From: Linnemannia elongata
Lineage: Eukaryota > Mortierellomycota > Mortierellomycetes > Mortierellales > Mortierellaceae
Length of the DNA stretch: 64,000 nt
NCBI GenBank assembly: GCA_036320915.1
Contig: JAXBDG010000001.1
Location: forward strand, 2,604,001 to 2,668,000
Reading direction: 5' to 3'
The notes under the pieces were generated by a model. It made no database searches and had not been told where the DNA came from. It saw only the letters and a list, made by a program, of their open reading frames with translations. Both the position numbers and the translations under genes were made by a program. Below, in pieces: positions 33,367 to 41,895 of the stretch (within the stretch, counting starts at the first letter, position 1; each line of letters begins with the position of its first letter).

Positions 33367-34244
33367 GACTCCGAGTGGAAGACCTTTTCCAGTTCTCCAC
33401 AAACGACAATGGGCTCCTCCGACTTGTCAGACGAACGAACCTAACCCCCAAGCTCCGCCTTATCCAAGTGGAGCTAGGAATCCAAGCCTATCAGGAACGT
33501 CGGTTGATGCGTCACAACATGCAACAAGCACTCTCGAACCCCCCCAAGCTCACACAGGAGGACACCCTGGCACAACGCATCCTCTCCTCAGTTTTGCTAC
33601 CAAGCACCAAGAATCCCATTACTCTCGAATTGGCTACAACTAAACATCTTCGAACCTTTCTGAGACAAGACACACCGCCAGACCCAAACTCATCAACCCA
33701 TCCAGAGGCGGGTTCCTTAAAACAATGGCGCCGATTCTGGAGAGCCAAGATACCACACCGGGCTAGGACCATGTGGTGGAGGTTTAAAAGGGATTGGCTC
33801 CCCTGTGGAACTCTACGTCACAAGATCTGGAAGCAGGAACCTCACTGCAGCATGGCCGGTTGTCGAGAGCGACACGAGGACAAGACACATCACATCTTTC
33901 AGTGCACCCCCAAGTACATTGCGTGGCAAACGATCCTTAAGCAACACACCTCCAAAACAGTATGGTCGGATGATGATCTTCACAAGGTCTTGTCATTCCA
34001 ACCACCATCCTTTGATATCAAACCCCAATTCAACATCACTATCCCACAACTACTGGCCTGTTGCCTTATTGGAATCTCAACAGCCAACACTGTTCTCTTT
34101 TTACACCAACACACACAATCAAGCAGTGATATCATCCACACCATTCTACAAGAAACCCAGAAAACCATAGCGCAGAATAACTTTCTAAAGGCTTTTTAAG
34201 CCACAATAAAATCGTACTGAAAAGAAAAAAAAAAAAAAAAAAAA
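33367..34244 (+). mobile_element. 5'-truncated L1-type LINE, 3' end, nested in the pogo element
   Basis: The fragment begins mid-gene and ends in a poly-A tail (34224-34244). A perfect 16-base target duplication, CTCCTATAGCATATCA, lies at 33351-33366 and 34245-34260. That is the signature of target-primed reverse transcription. An open frame at 33375-34199 (274 residues) encodes the C-terminal part of the reverse-transcriptase protein, including a zf-RVT-type zinc-binding segment (IPHRARTMWWRFKRDWLPCG, then CSMAGCRERHEDKTHH). It is nearly identical to the element at 45039-47540, so the family moved recently. Confidence 0.9.
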
Positions 34245-34348
34245 CTCCTATAGCATATCAACCCTTGCGGCAAAAGCGTATGCTATAGGAGAGGTCTGAC
34301 TGTAGTGGTTACTCAAGTCCGCGAGTGTGCTGTTTAAGAGGCATATTT

Positions 34349-34464
34349 ACTGGCTCGTGGCAGCCAAGCGTTCATAGCGACGTTGCTTTTCGATCCTTCG
34401 ATGTCGGCTCTTCCTATCATACTGAAGCAGAATTCAGTAAACGTTGGATTGTTCACCCACTAAT

Positions 34465-34496
<32 letters not shown>

Positions 34497-34915
34497 AACA
34501 GGTTAGTTTTACCTTACTGATGAAATGTTGTTGCAATAGTGATTGAACTTGGCGCGAGGGGAACCGTCCATTCGGATATTTGGTATTTAGGCCTGCCTGA
34601 GCAGGCAATGGCCCGAAGCTATCATCCGCTGGGTTATGGCTGAACGCCTCTAAGTCAGAACCCGTGCTAGAACGCGATGATTACCGCCTTTCGATTTTAA
34701 TTGAATACGGATAGACCTTCGGGTGCAAAATCATACTACGCGGGGTTACGTTGTAGAGCGGAAAGGCATTGTAAGGTTCCTGCTAATGCTAATTTCAAAT
34801 ATTGAAAGAGATAAATCCATTTCAGACGATTTTCATTGAATGGGGTATTGTAAGCAGTAGAGTAGCCTTGTTGCTACGATCTTCTGAGATTAGGCCCATT
34901 GTTCTATAGATTTGT
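34349..34915 (+). pseudogene. 28S rRNA 3' end (3' side of the interrupted copy)
   Basis: This begins at ACTGGCTCGTGGCAGCC and follows 28S rRNA to its 3' end (GTAGAGTAGCCTTGTTGCTACG, then GTTCTATAGATTTGTT). The sarcin-ricin loop reads GGCGCGAGGGGAACC where the conserved loop is AGTACGAGAGGAACC. This copy could not make a working ribosome. With 30306-30595 it forms one 28S copy split by a 3.75 kb insert. Confidence 0.85.
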
Positions 34916-35145
34916 TCGAAAGAACAACATCTCTCTTCTTTTTTTTCTTTTTTTTTCTTTTTTTTTCTTTCAGGCGGTATAGTTAAGGGCATCTTAACAT
35001 ATGTCCTGGTGGCCGAGTTTGTCATGACCGGGTTGAATTGTGTAGATGTTCTTCGTTGTTACTGGTAAGCAGACATGCTTTTAGTACAGCTCTTTCTCTC
35101 CTCCTTCCGAATTCCGAGGGCGCCTCGTCATATTCGCTGCCGTAT

Positions 35146-35445
35146 TGTTACTTAGGGGAGAGGGTCGTGGGCCAGAGTTATAAGACCGCTGTAAAGTCCT
35201 CAATTGGTACGGGGGGGGGGGGGGAGGGATTGTGGTGGTGTAGCGATAGTGAGATCCTAAAAAATATAAGACTGCAGAGCGCCAACGAAACTCTTGTCAA
35301 TTCTGCTCTTGTCCAAGGAGTTCTGTGTAAAAGGACAAGGAGCAGACGAAAGAGCTCGGCGCACTACTAATACTAGTCTACTAGGGAAGGACTGCTAATC
35401 TAAGGCATCGCCGCCACTGCCTACCCACCACATCCTTTTGTAACA
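35146..35445 (-). mobile_element. solo LTR, copy A (reverse)
   Basis: The ends are TGTTAC...GTAACA, the TG..CA ends of an LTR. The inner sequence matches copies B-E in reverse (CCAATTGAGGAC box, TTAGTAGTGCGCCGAGCTC box). The flanks GTAT and GTGT are one base short of a perfect 4-base target duplication. It has a run of about 14 G (14 C in LTR sense). No internal retroelement sequence is present. Confidence 0.75.
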
Positions 35446-35855
35446 GTGTTACAAAATGGTGGCCCTGCTCGGACATGGCGACATCATGGCAGCCTAGTCG
35501 ATCGTATAGCAGTACAGTATTTATTGGGCGCAGAGGCGGTTAGTTTCCTCCTTGTCTCTTTACATTGGACTTACAAGCTGTATCTGCGTCTACTAGTCCA
35601 ACACATAGAACTGATTGTGGAATTCACAGCGTTCCTATATCTCTGCCTCGATCTCCCTCCTGTGAAACAACACATACACTAACATTAGTCTCTCCTAAGG
35701 AGTGTTCAATTTCAATCTCTAACACATGTTCACGGCGTGTCGGCAACCAGTTTGAACGCATTTTCTTCTTCGCCCTGGCGTTGTCCCTTTGTTTCCCTGC
35801 CCTCGCTTTCTTTGCCCTTGGCTCCCAAACCCCTCGCTGTTTTCCAATGGTATTA
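35446..35855. other. spacer, no gene seen
   Basis: The frames here (for example plus 35565-36038) run across the border of the next MITE and have no motif. Confidence 0.4.
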
Positions 35856-36515
35856 GGGGTCGTCAAACCTCATGTCGAGCGGCGTGAAAAGGGACTGAGC
35901 GTATTTCAATACACGCAAATGAGGGATACGTATTTTCGTATTTCTTTTGCGCATCAAATTTCACGTACTCTAAACAAATACGCTGGCGTATTTTGTCAAA
36001 TAAGTAGACGGTTGGGCCACTTTTTGGGACTTTTTTAGGGATTTTCTTTATTCACACAAACTCTGTTTGGGCATTATTACCATTGTTCTTTCTTACTCGT
36101 CTCTCCTCTTGCCCTCTTGTCGTCTCTCCTCTTTCTTGCCCTCTATATCATACAGCAATAATCCATGCCCAATATCTCTAATCGCCAACGAGACGTTGGG
36201 TTTGGGCTAGTTGTTTTTGGCAGCAGCCATGGTGGAGTTGATGAGGTTGTGTTCAACTGGTGATGAGAAAAGAAGGTGAGGTGGTGTTTGACTCCCTCTT
36301 TGAAAAATGCGCGAGTTTATTTTTATTCTGTTTGAAGTTTGCTGCCACTGCCAAACACGCAACGTGTTTTTGTGAAATACGCCGAGGCTCGTAGGTTTGT
36401 TGTGCGTCCTCATTATTATTTTCGCAAAAGGAGGTCTGCGCAGTTGACAAAGCGATGTCAAATACGCAAATGTGCGGCGGATATATTTTTGATCTGACCG
36501 TGGTTTGACAACCCC
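35856..36515. mobile_element. non-autonomous TA-flanked DNA element (MITE)
   Basis: The terminal inverted repeats are GGGGTCGTCAAACC and GGTTTGACAACCCC (one mismatch), with TA on both sides (35854-35855 and 36516-36517). Subterminal copies of GCGTATTT/AAATACGC repeat in both halves. There is no transposase frame. The GTCAAACC core also occurs in the ends of the pogo-like element at 31094, so that family could mobilise it (inference). Confidence 0.65.
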
Positions 36516-36533
36516 TATTGTCTCTGGTGTTGT

Positions 36534-36814
36534 TGTTACAAAAGATGTGGTGGCTAGGCAGTGGCGGCGAGGCTTTAGATTAGCAGTCATTCCTAGCAGA
36601 CTAGTATTAGTAGTGCGCGAGCTCTTTCGTCTGCTCCTTGTCCTTTTACACAAGAGCAGAATTGACAAGAGTCTCGTTGGCGCTCTACAGCTTGTATTCT
36701 TTAGGACCCCGTTAACGCTATACTACGACAACCCTTCCCCCCCCCCCCCTGTACCAATTGAGGACTTCACAGCGGTCCTATAACTCTGACCCAGGACCTC
36801 TCCCCTGAGTAACA
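36534..36814 (+). mobile_element. solo LTR, copy B
   Basis: TGTTACAAAAGATGTGG to CCCCTGAGTAACA, 281 bases, with a perfect 4-base target duplication TTGT at 36530-36533 and 36815-36818. It contains a long C tract just before TGTACCAATTGAGG. This copy and copies C2 and D define the true ends of the LTR family. Confidence 0.85.
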
Positions 36815-37386
36815 TTGTCTTTGTCTTTTGATTTTTGCAACCCCTTGCTTTTCGATCCTTTGTTTTTGAATCCCCCAATCCATTCAACCTCCATCTCCTT
36901 AACCTACTTTTCGACTTTCTCCCGTCTTTCTTCTTCTCAGCACTCCCCTAATTCTTTGACATCCTTCCTCGTTTTGCTTTTTTCTCTGTATCCCCTTGAA
37001 CTTTCCAGTATCCACATTTCACCCTTGATATCTCTCCCTCCTTCGTCAGTCAAAGACATGTCGCCTTGATGTGGTTCCTGCATCCCTTCATTCTCCAGTG
37101 TCCCTTGATTTTTTCTAGCACCCCTTGATAATTTTTCAACATCTCTTAACTTTGTCCCGCCCTCGTTCCCTTGATATTGTTCCTTGATTTTAATGACTTG
37201 ATGTTATCCCTTGATCTTTACTATCTGTTATTTCCCCAGCTTGCCTTTGATATTTTTGGCATTCCGCATTTTCTCAGCATGCACTTGGTCTTTCTCATTC
37301 CTTCCCCAATGAAAGAGATTTCTCCCTGATTTTGTTTCTCTTCCACGCCCAATGGGCAAGTCGCCTCCTTTCCAACCCTCTTCACG
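36815..37386 (+). repeat. degenerate CCCTTGAT-rich region upstream of a secreted-protein gene
   Basis: The motif CCCTTGAT or CCTTGAT with T-rich spacers recurs many times, densely at 37020-37240. It ends just before the TATA box at 37387. Similar motif fields lie upstream of the secreted-protein genes at 48485 (minus) and, more weakly, 51238. Confidence 0.55.
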
Positions 37387-37394
37387 TATATAAA
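37387..37394 (+). promoter_or_regulatory. TATA box of secreted-protein gene 37797
   Basis: TATATAAA lies 403 bases before the ATG at 37797. The leader between them probably holds an intron (donor GTATTC near 37606 or GTGACT near 37615, acceptor TTCAAG at about 37700). Confidence 0.4.
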
Positions 37395-37796
37395 GAAGGT
37401 GCATGTATCTATCATCCCTCACCAAATCTCATCTAATCCCACTCAAATTTCACACCCACAACAGCACTCTTAACACTCGTAAGGGCCACTACAAGAACCA
37501 ACGCAAGCAACGTCGCAAGAACGCCACAGACGCCTATCAAAAACGCTCACAAGAAAACCTGCACAATTCCCCCACATACACCACACCCTTGACCAAGCTT
37601 GTAAAGGTATTCTAGGTGACTTTCACAATAGTATTAAAGGGTAGCGGTGCTTGCATTGACTGACTTATTTATCTGCCATTACATCTAACTCTTTTCAAGA
37701 CTCCGGCCTCATAACGACACTCGCAAAGAACCGTCCGACGAACCTCCTCACAAACTCTCACAGTATCCTCCAAGCAAAAGAAGCCATAGAACTAAG

Positions 37797-38171
37797 ATGT
37801 TGTCCTGCTACAGTGCCGCCTTGTTGCTCGTTGGCCTTTGCCTACTCCTAAACGTTGCGAATGCCGATGTCAGTTGTGACCAGAACAAAGAAGATGGTTT
37901 TTTGTACTGCTATAGAAGCCTCGGGGACAAAATAGGCCGAACCTGTTTGTACACTCATACTGACACTTACAAGAACGACGGCAATGCGAGAGCCTGTGTA
38001 CCTAAAGGAAACTCGCTAAGCTCTTGTCAATATTACAGGATCGATCCAAAGGATACACAGGAGCTGGCACAGTTTGAAGCATGGTGCAATAAGGGGCCGT
38101 GGACAGCAGGATGCAGAAATAACGACCCAGGTTATAGCGAGGCTAACAACTGTGACACCTACAACCTGTGA
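37797..38171 (+). CDS. small secreted cysteine-rich protein, 124 residues
   Basis: The signal peptide MLSCYSAALLLVGLCLLLNVANA is probably cut before DVSC. The mature chain of about 101 residues holds eight cysteines, consistent with four disulfides. Visible spots are GFLYCYRSL, GRTCLYTHTD, SSCQYYRIDP and the C-terminal AGCRNNDPGYSEANNCDTY. No family is recognised. Such proteins in fungi are often effectors, antimicrobial peptides or wall proteins, and nothing here decides between them. It lies in the repeat compartment behind solo LTR B and a CCCTTGAT-rich promoter. Confidence 0.7.
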   Translation: MLSCYSAALLLVGLCLLLNVANADVSCDQNKEDGFLYCYRSLGDKIGRTCLYTHTDTYKNDGNARACVPKGNSLSSCQYYRIDPKDTQELAQFEAWCNKGPWTAGCRNNDPGYSEANNCDTYNL

Positions 38172-38575
38172 CAACTTCAACAAATGATCCATCCCCACCC
38201 TTCATTTTTTTGGTTCCTTTTCCCTTTTTGTGAACCCATAGTCACATTTTGAATATAAAATAATGCCTTCTTAGGATGAGTCTTGAACGAAGGCCTTATT
38301 CCATTATCAGAGGCGAGGAGAGACCTAAAGTGCTCCAAATGAATGATCAAAGTAAATGCGAATTCACCTTTTTTTTTGAAATGCTCAATCGCTACCTTTG
38401 CATTGGGCCTAGGGATTCCTACACATTAGGGACTGTTAAACCTCAGAGATGCAAACAAATAGAAACGTCTCAATGCCCTTTTTACTTTATTTTTGTTTTA
38501 TTTCATTTCAACACTCCCAGCAAAACCATCCACCACATCCCAATTCACGGTATTCACCTTTTCCTTCTCAACGTC

Positions 38576-38995
38576 ATGACTGAACGACACAACCGCCAGA
38601 TCTCTGTCTCCTCCCGATCTCCTATTCACTCAGAAACTCCCACCAACACAGACTCAGAGCAAGAGGGATCCACTTCTGGAAAATCCAACCAAGCTAAAAC
38701 AAAAACAAAAACCGCTTTCAAAAAGCATCTTACCCACGACCACTTCGACTTCATGCTGGATCGGTTGGAGTGGCCTGGACGCTACGCCGGAGCAGTGTTT
38801 CTTATCGAACCCGGAAAAGTAGATTCGTTTTCGTTAAGCCCGTACTAAGTGCCTGTAAGAGGTCTTGACGAATTGCCTTATCGAACCAAAATCCCGTTCG
38901 TTGAGAAACACTGCGCCAGAGGCTACGGTGCCTCATGCAAGACCACCATTGGCGGGAAGGAAAACAAGTTTGCTAATGCAGCGATTGAGGAGTGA
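38576..38995 (+). pseudogene. broken gene, possible transposon-related DNA-binding protein
   Basis: A frame from MTERHNRQISVSSRSP continues through a Ser/Thr/Lys-rich head to FKKHLTHDHFDFMLDRLEWP and stops at 38848. The same frame goes on with VRGLDELPYRTKIPFVEKHC and GGKENKFANAAIEE to a stop near 38995. The first part looks like the start of a Myb/SANT-type domain carried by some fungal transposon proteins, which is a guess. An unseen intron cannot be excluded. Confidence 0.35.
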
Positions 38996-39938
38996 GCGAC
39001 TCATGTCCGTTTCTCAGATAAAGTAAATCGTTCCAGGGGTGGTGTACGTTAAACCTATCGGGGGGTCAATTTACAACCTACCGGGGTAGGATTAGCAAAA
39101 ACACACACGCTACCGGGGGGCGGGTATGTCGTTTAAGAGACAATTTAACCACCCCCGGTGAGTCATCCACTTAGAGGCAATCCTACTCCTCGGTAGGTAC
39201 TCTCTTCTCAACTCCCGTAAACTTCCCCGGTACCTTGCGGAAGAACCTATCAAGCCACCGGAGGGTAGGGATAAGAAGCTGGCGTTTCCAAAAACCATTT
39301 TTTTGGTGCTTTACAGCCATCTTCTAAAATGACCGAAGTCTTTCTGTTCATCATTTTTACTGCCCTTGAAGTTAATTGAGAAAAGACTAGGGTTGGGTTT
39401 TATTGCTAACACTCGACTTTACCAGGTAAATCCACATTAGCAACCGACTCCACGACCTTAAAAGTATAGCCTAGTACCAATATTGGTGCTTTGTTCTGAA
39501 TAGTTACAACCATCCCTAGACGGCACCAGCTCTTTAGCAGCCGATTTTTAGTTTACTTAACTCCTTCTTACCAGTTGTGCGCTTGCGGATAATGGATACC
39601 ATATGTAACCGCAACAGCCCATCCTTTCCAACGACTTTTTCCCGTATCATTGGTTCATTCCATGCTCATTTCATTTGACCTGTCGAATGGTTCTTCCGTT
39701 ATTTCATATACGGGCTTATGACTGGATGCCCCTATTAGTACACGGAACCCTTAGGGTTTCTTAACCCTAACCTCACGATGCTCATCCTATTTCTTTCCAT
39801 CTCTCCTCGAGGTATGCGGGACATGTACAAGTCCCTCTCGACTAAGTTTATTGCTTTCTTGCTAGAGGTTGTTTCATTAGTCGTTATCATGCATTATTTT
39901 AATGGTCTCAGGATAGTGTCTTCGATGGAGCATGCGGT
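38996..39938. other. spacer with a weak foldback
   Basis: TACCGGGGTAGGATTAGC (about 39080) and an inverted, imperfect partner (about 39177-39197) suggest a degenerate MITE. Nothing else is recognised. The last 60 bases show at best very weak similarity to 28S rRNA. Confidence 0.3.
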
Positions 39939-39979
39939 GGATAACTGGCTTGTGGCAGCCAAGGGTTCATAGCGACGTT

Positions 39980-40015
<36 letters not shown>

Positions 40016-40059
40016 ACTGAAGCAGAATTCAGTAAGCGTTGGATTGTTCACCCACCAAT

Positions 40060-40091
<32 letters not shown>

Positions 40092-40502
40092 AACAGGTTA
40101 GTTTTACCTTACTGATGAAAAGTTGTTGCAATAGTAATTGAACTTAGTACGAGAGGAACCGTTCATTCGGATAATTGGTATTTGGGCCTGCCTGAGCAGG
40201 CAATGGCCCGAAGCTATCATCCGTTGGGTTATGGCTGAACGCCTCTAAATCAGAACCCGTGCTAGAACGCTACGATTACCGCCTTGTGCCATTTTTAGTT
40301 GAATACGAATATATCTTCGGGTCCAAGATCATACTACGCGGGGCTATGTTGCAGAGCGGAAAGGCTTTGTGAGGTTCCTGCTAATGTTAATTTCAAATAC
40401 TGGAAGAGATAAATCCATTGCAGACGAATTTAATTGAATGGGGTATTGTAAGCAGTAGAGTAGCCTTGTTGCTACGATCTGCTGAGATTAAGCCCATTGT
40501 GC
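39939..40502 (+). pseudogene. 28S rRNA 3' end, second copy
   Basis: This follows 28S rRNA from GGATAACTGGCTTGTGGCAG to the 3' terminus (GATTAAGCCCATTGT). The sarcin-ricin loop AGTACGAGAGGAACC is intact. It is marked as a pseudogene because the 5' part of the rRNA is missing and sequence before GGATAACTGG is not convincingly 28S. Confidence 0.85.
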
Positions 40503-41003
40503 GATGATCTAACAGAACTCGGAAGGGTGTGTAGGCTTTTTGATATGGTTTTATTAGAGTAGGAGATGGTGAAAGAAGAAACAGGCAGAAGGGGGAGTGT
40601 GCAGAGGACAGAGGGAGCAGAGACAGAAAGGAAGGGGAAGAAATGTGAATTGCAGACTGGGGAACAGGACAAGGGGGACAGGGGGTCTATTTATCTAGGA
40701 GCCGGAACGGGTTGGGACGGAAACTGGGAACTGGACTGGTGTCAGAGTGTCAACACTCTGTATACTTATGACCATGGGCCTCCGCCAGTGGTCCACTCCC
40801 CATGTATGACCACGTACCACTAACGTCGAGGTCATACGGCGCTGACTAATCCGACTCACTTCTAAGATAGGTCAAGCTATCTAGTTGGATAGGGTCACCA
40901 GGTTGTTCACAGGAACCATAATTAATAAGCTGGTTCCTGAACACGTATAAATGATCATAGTGAATGCCTACTTAACCCTTCCCCCATCGATATTATGAAT
41001 ACA
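40503..41003. other. unassigned spacer
   Basis: A purine-rich stretch (40560-40690) is followed by sequence without open frames. Nothing is recognised; an old retroelement end is possible. Confidence 0.3.
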
Positions 41004-41188
41004 AGGTCCTTTTACACAGAACTTCTTGGACAAGAGCAAAATTGACAAGAGTTTCGTTAGCGCTCTGCAGTTTCGTATTCTTTAGGACCCTATTCTCGCT
41101 ACACCACTACAATCCCTTTTCCCCCCGTACCAATTGAGGACTTTACAGCAGTCCTATAACTCTGGCCTCGATCCTCTCCCCTGAGTAA
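41004..41188 (+). mobile_element. solo LTR, copy C1 (5'-truncated)
   Basis: This matches the 3' two thirds of the LTR from GGTCCTTTTACACA to CCCCTGAGTAA. Its last bases (CA) reappear at 41471-41472, beyond copy C2. C2 therefore landed inside C1's own terminal GTAACA. Confidence 0.75.
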
Positions 41189-41466
41189 TGTTACAAAAAG
41201 ATGTGGTGCCTAGGCAGTGGCGGCGAGGCTTTAGATTAGCAGTCATTCCTAGCAGACTAGTATTAGTAGTGCGCCGAGCTCTTTCATCCGCTCCTTGTCC
41301 TTTTACACAAGAGCAGAATTGACAAGAGTCTCGTTGGCGCCCTGCAGTCGTGTATTATTTTAGGATCCCACTATTACTACGCTACCACAACTCCATCCCC
41401 CCCGTACCAATTGAGGACTTAACAGCGGTCCTATCACTCTGGCCAGGACCTCTCCCCTGAGTAACA
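41189..41466 (+). mobile_element. solo LTR, copy C2, nested in C1
   Basis: TGTTAC...GTAACA, 278 bases, with target duplication GTAA at 41185-41188 and 41467-41470. The target was the end of copy C1. Confidence 0.8.
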
Positions 41467-41472
41467 GTAACA

Positions 41473-41895
41473 ACACTATCAATGGACTTAAGGGGTTGTC
41501 ATTATTATCCACAGAAATTTGCTTATTCGGTTAAGGCACACTCAGAAATGATTGTTAATCGAGGATCGAGTCCACGAAGTTCTATATATATTCACCGTTT
41601 GTGAGAGTATTCCTCATAGCTGAATTCATTATTACATCATATAACCTCGTCACTCACTCCCTCGTTGCTGTGTTTAATGGCAATCGCATGTGTATCATAA
41701 TATTCAGAGCAGCGTTGAACATCGTCTCTTCAAAATACATGCCAGGGCTGGTTAACAGAGATGGTTGTATTCTGACTTTGGTCGAATATCTCGCTTAGAT
41801 ATTTCAAATTCGTTCAACTACATGGTTATCGATATAATATTTTAGTTTCATGCACTGATACAGCTCGTGAGATCCGCTACACCGACCAAACAGCC
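41473..41895. other. spacer at the broken 3' end of the LRR gene
   Basis: No open frame with a motif. It borders the 3' truncation of the gene at 41896. Confidence 0.35.

Larger units (their letters stand above)
31094..34302. mobile_element. pogo/Tigger-like DNA transposon, interrupted by a LINE
   Basis: The ends are CAGTCAAACCTCCCCTATAG at 31094 and its inverted form CTATAGGAGAGGTCTGACTG ending at 34302 (two mismatches), flanked by TA on both sides. The motif TATAGCATA recurs inside both ends, probably as transposase binding sites. The element carries a CENP-B/DDE-type transposase on minus and is 3209 bases long, of which 894 bases are a LINE fragment with its target duplication. Family assignment rests on the TA target, the ends and the transposase domains. 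Confidence 0.9.

Noticed and set aside
35565..36038. 157-codon plus frame
   Set aside because: It crosses the left end of an inverted-repeat element and has no recognisable domain.
39740..39780. Telomere-like CTTAGGGTTTCTTAACCCTAACC
   Set aside because: Only one or two units on each strand; far too short for a telomeric array.
40503..41003. Possible second LTR family (TGTC start near 40740)
   Set aside because: No matching end, no target duplication and no second copy in the window.
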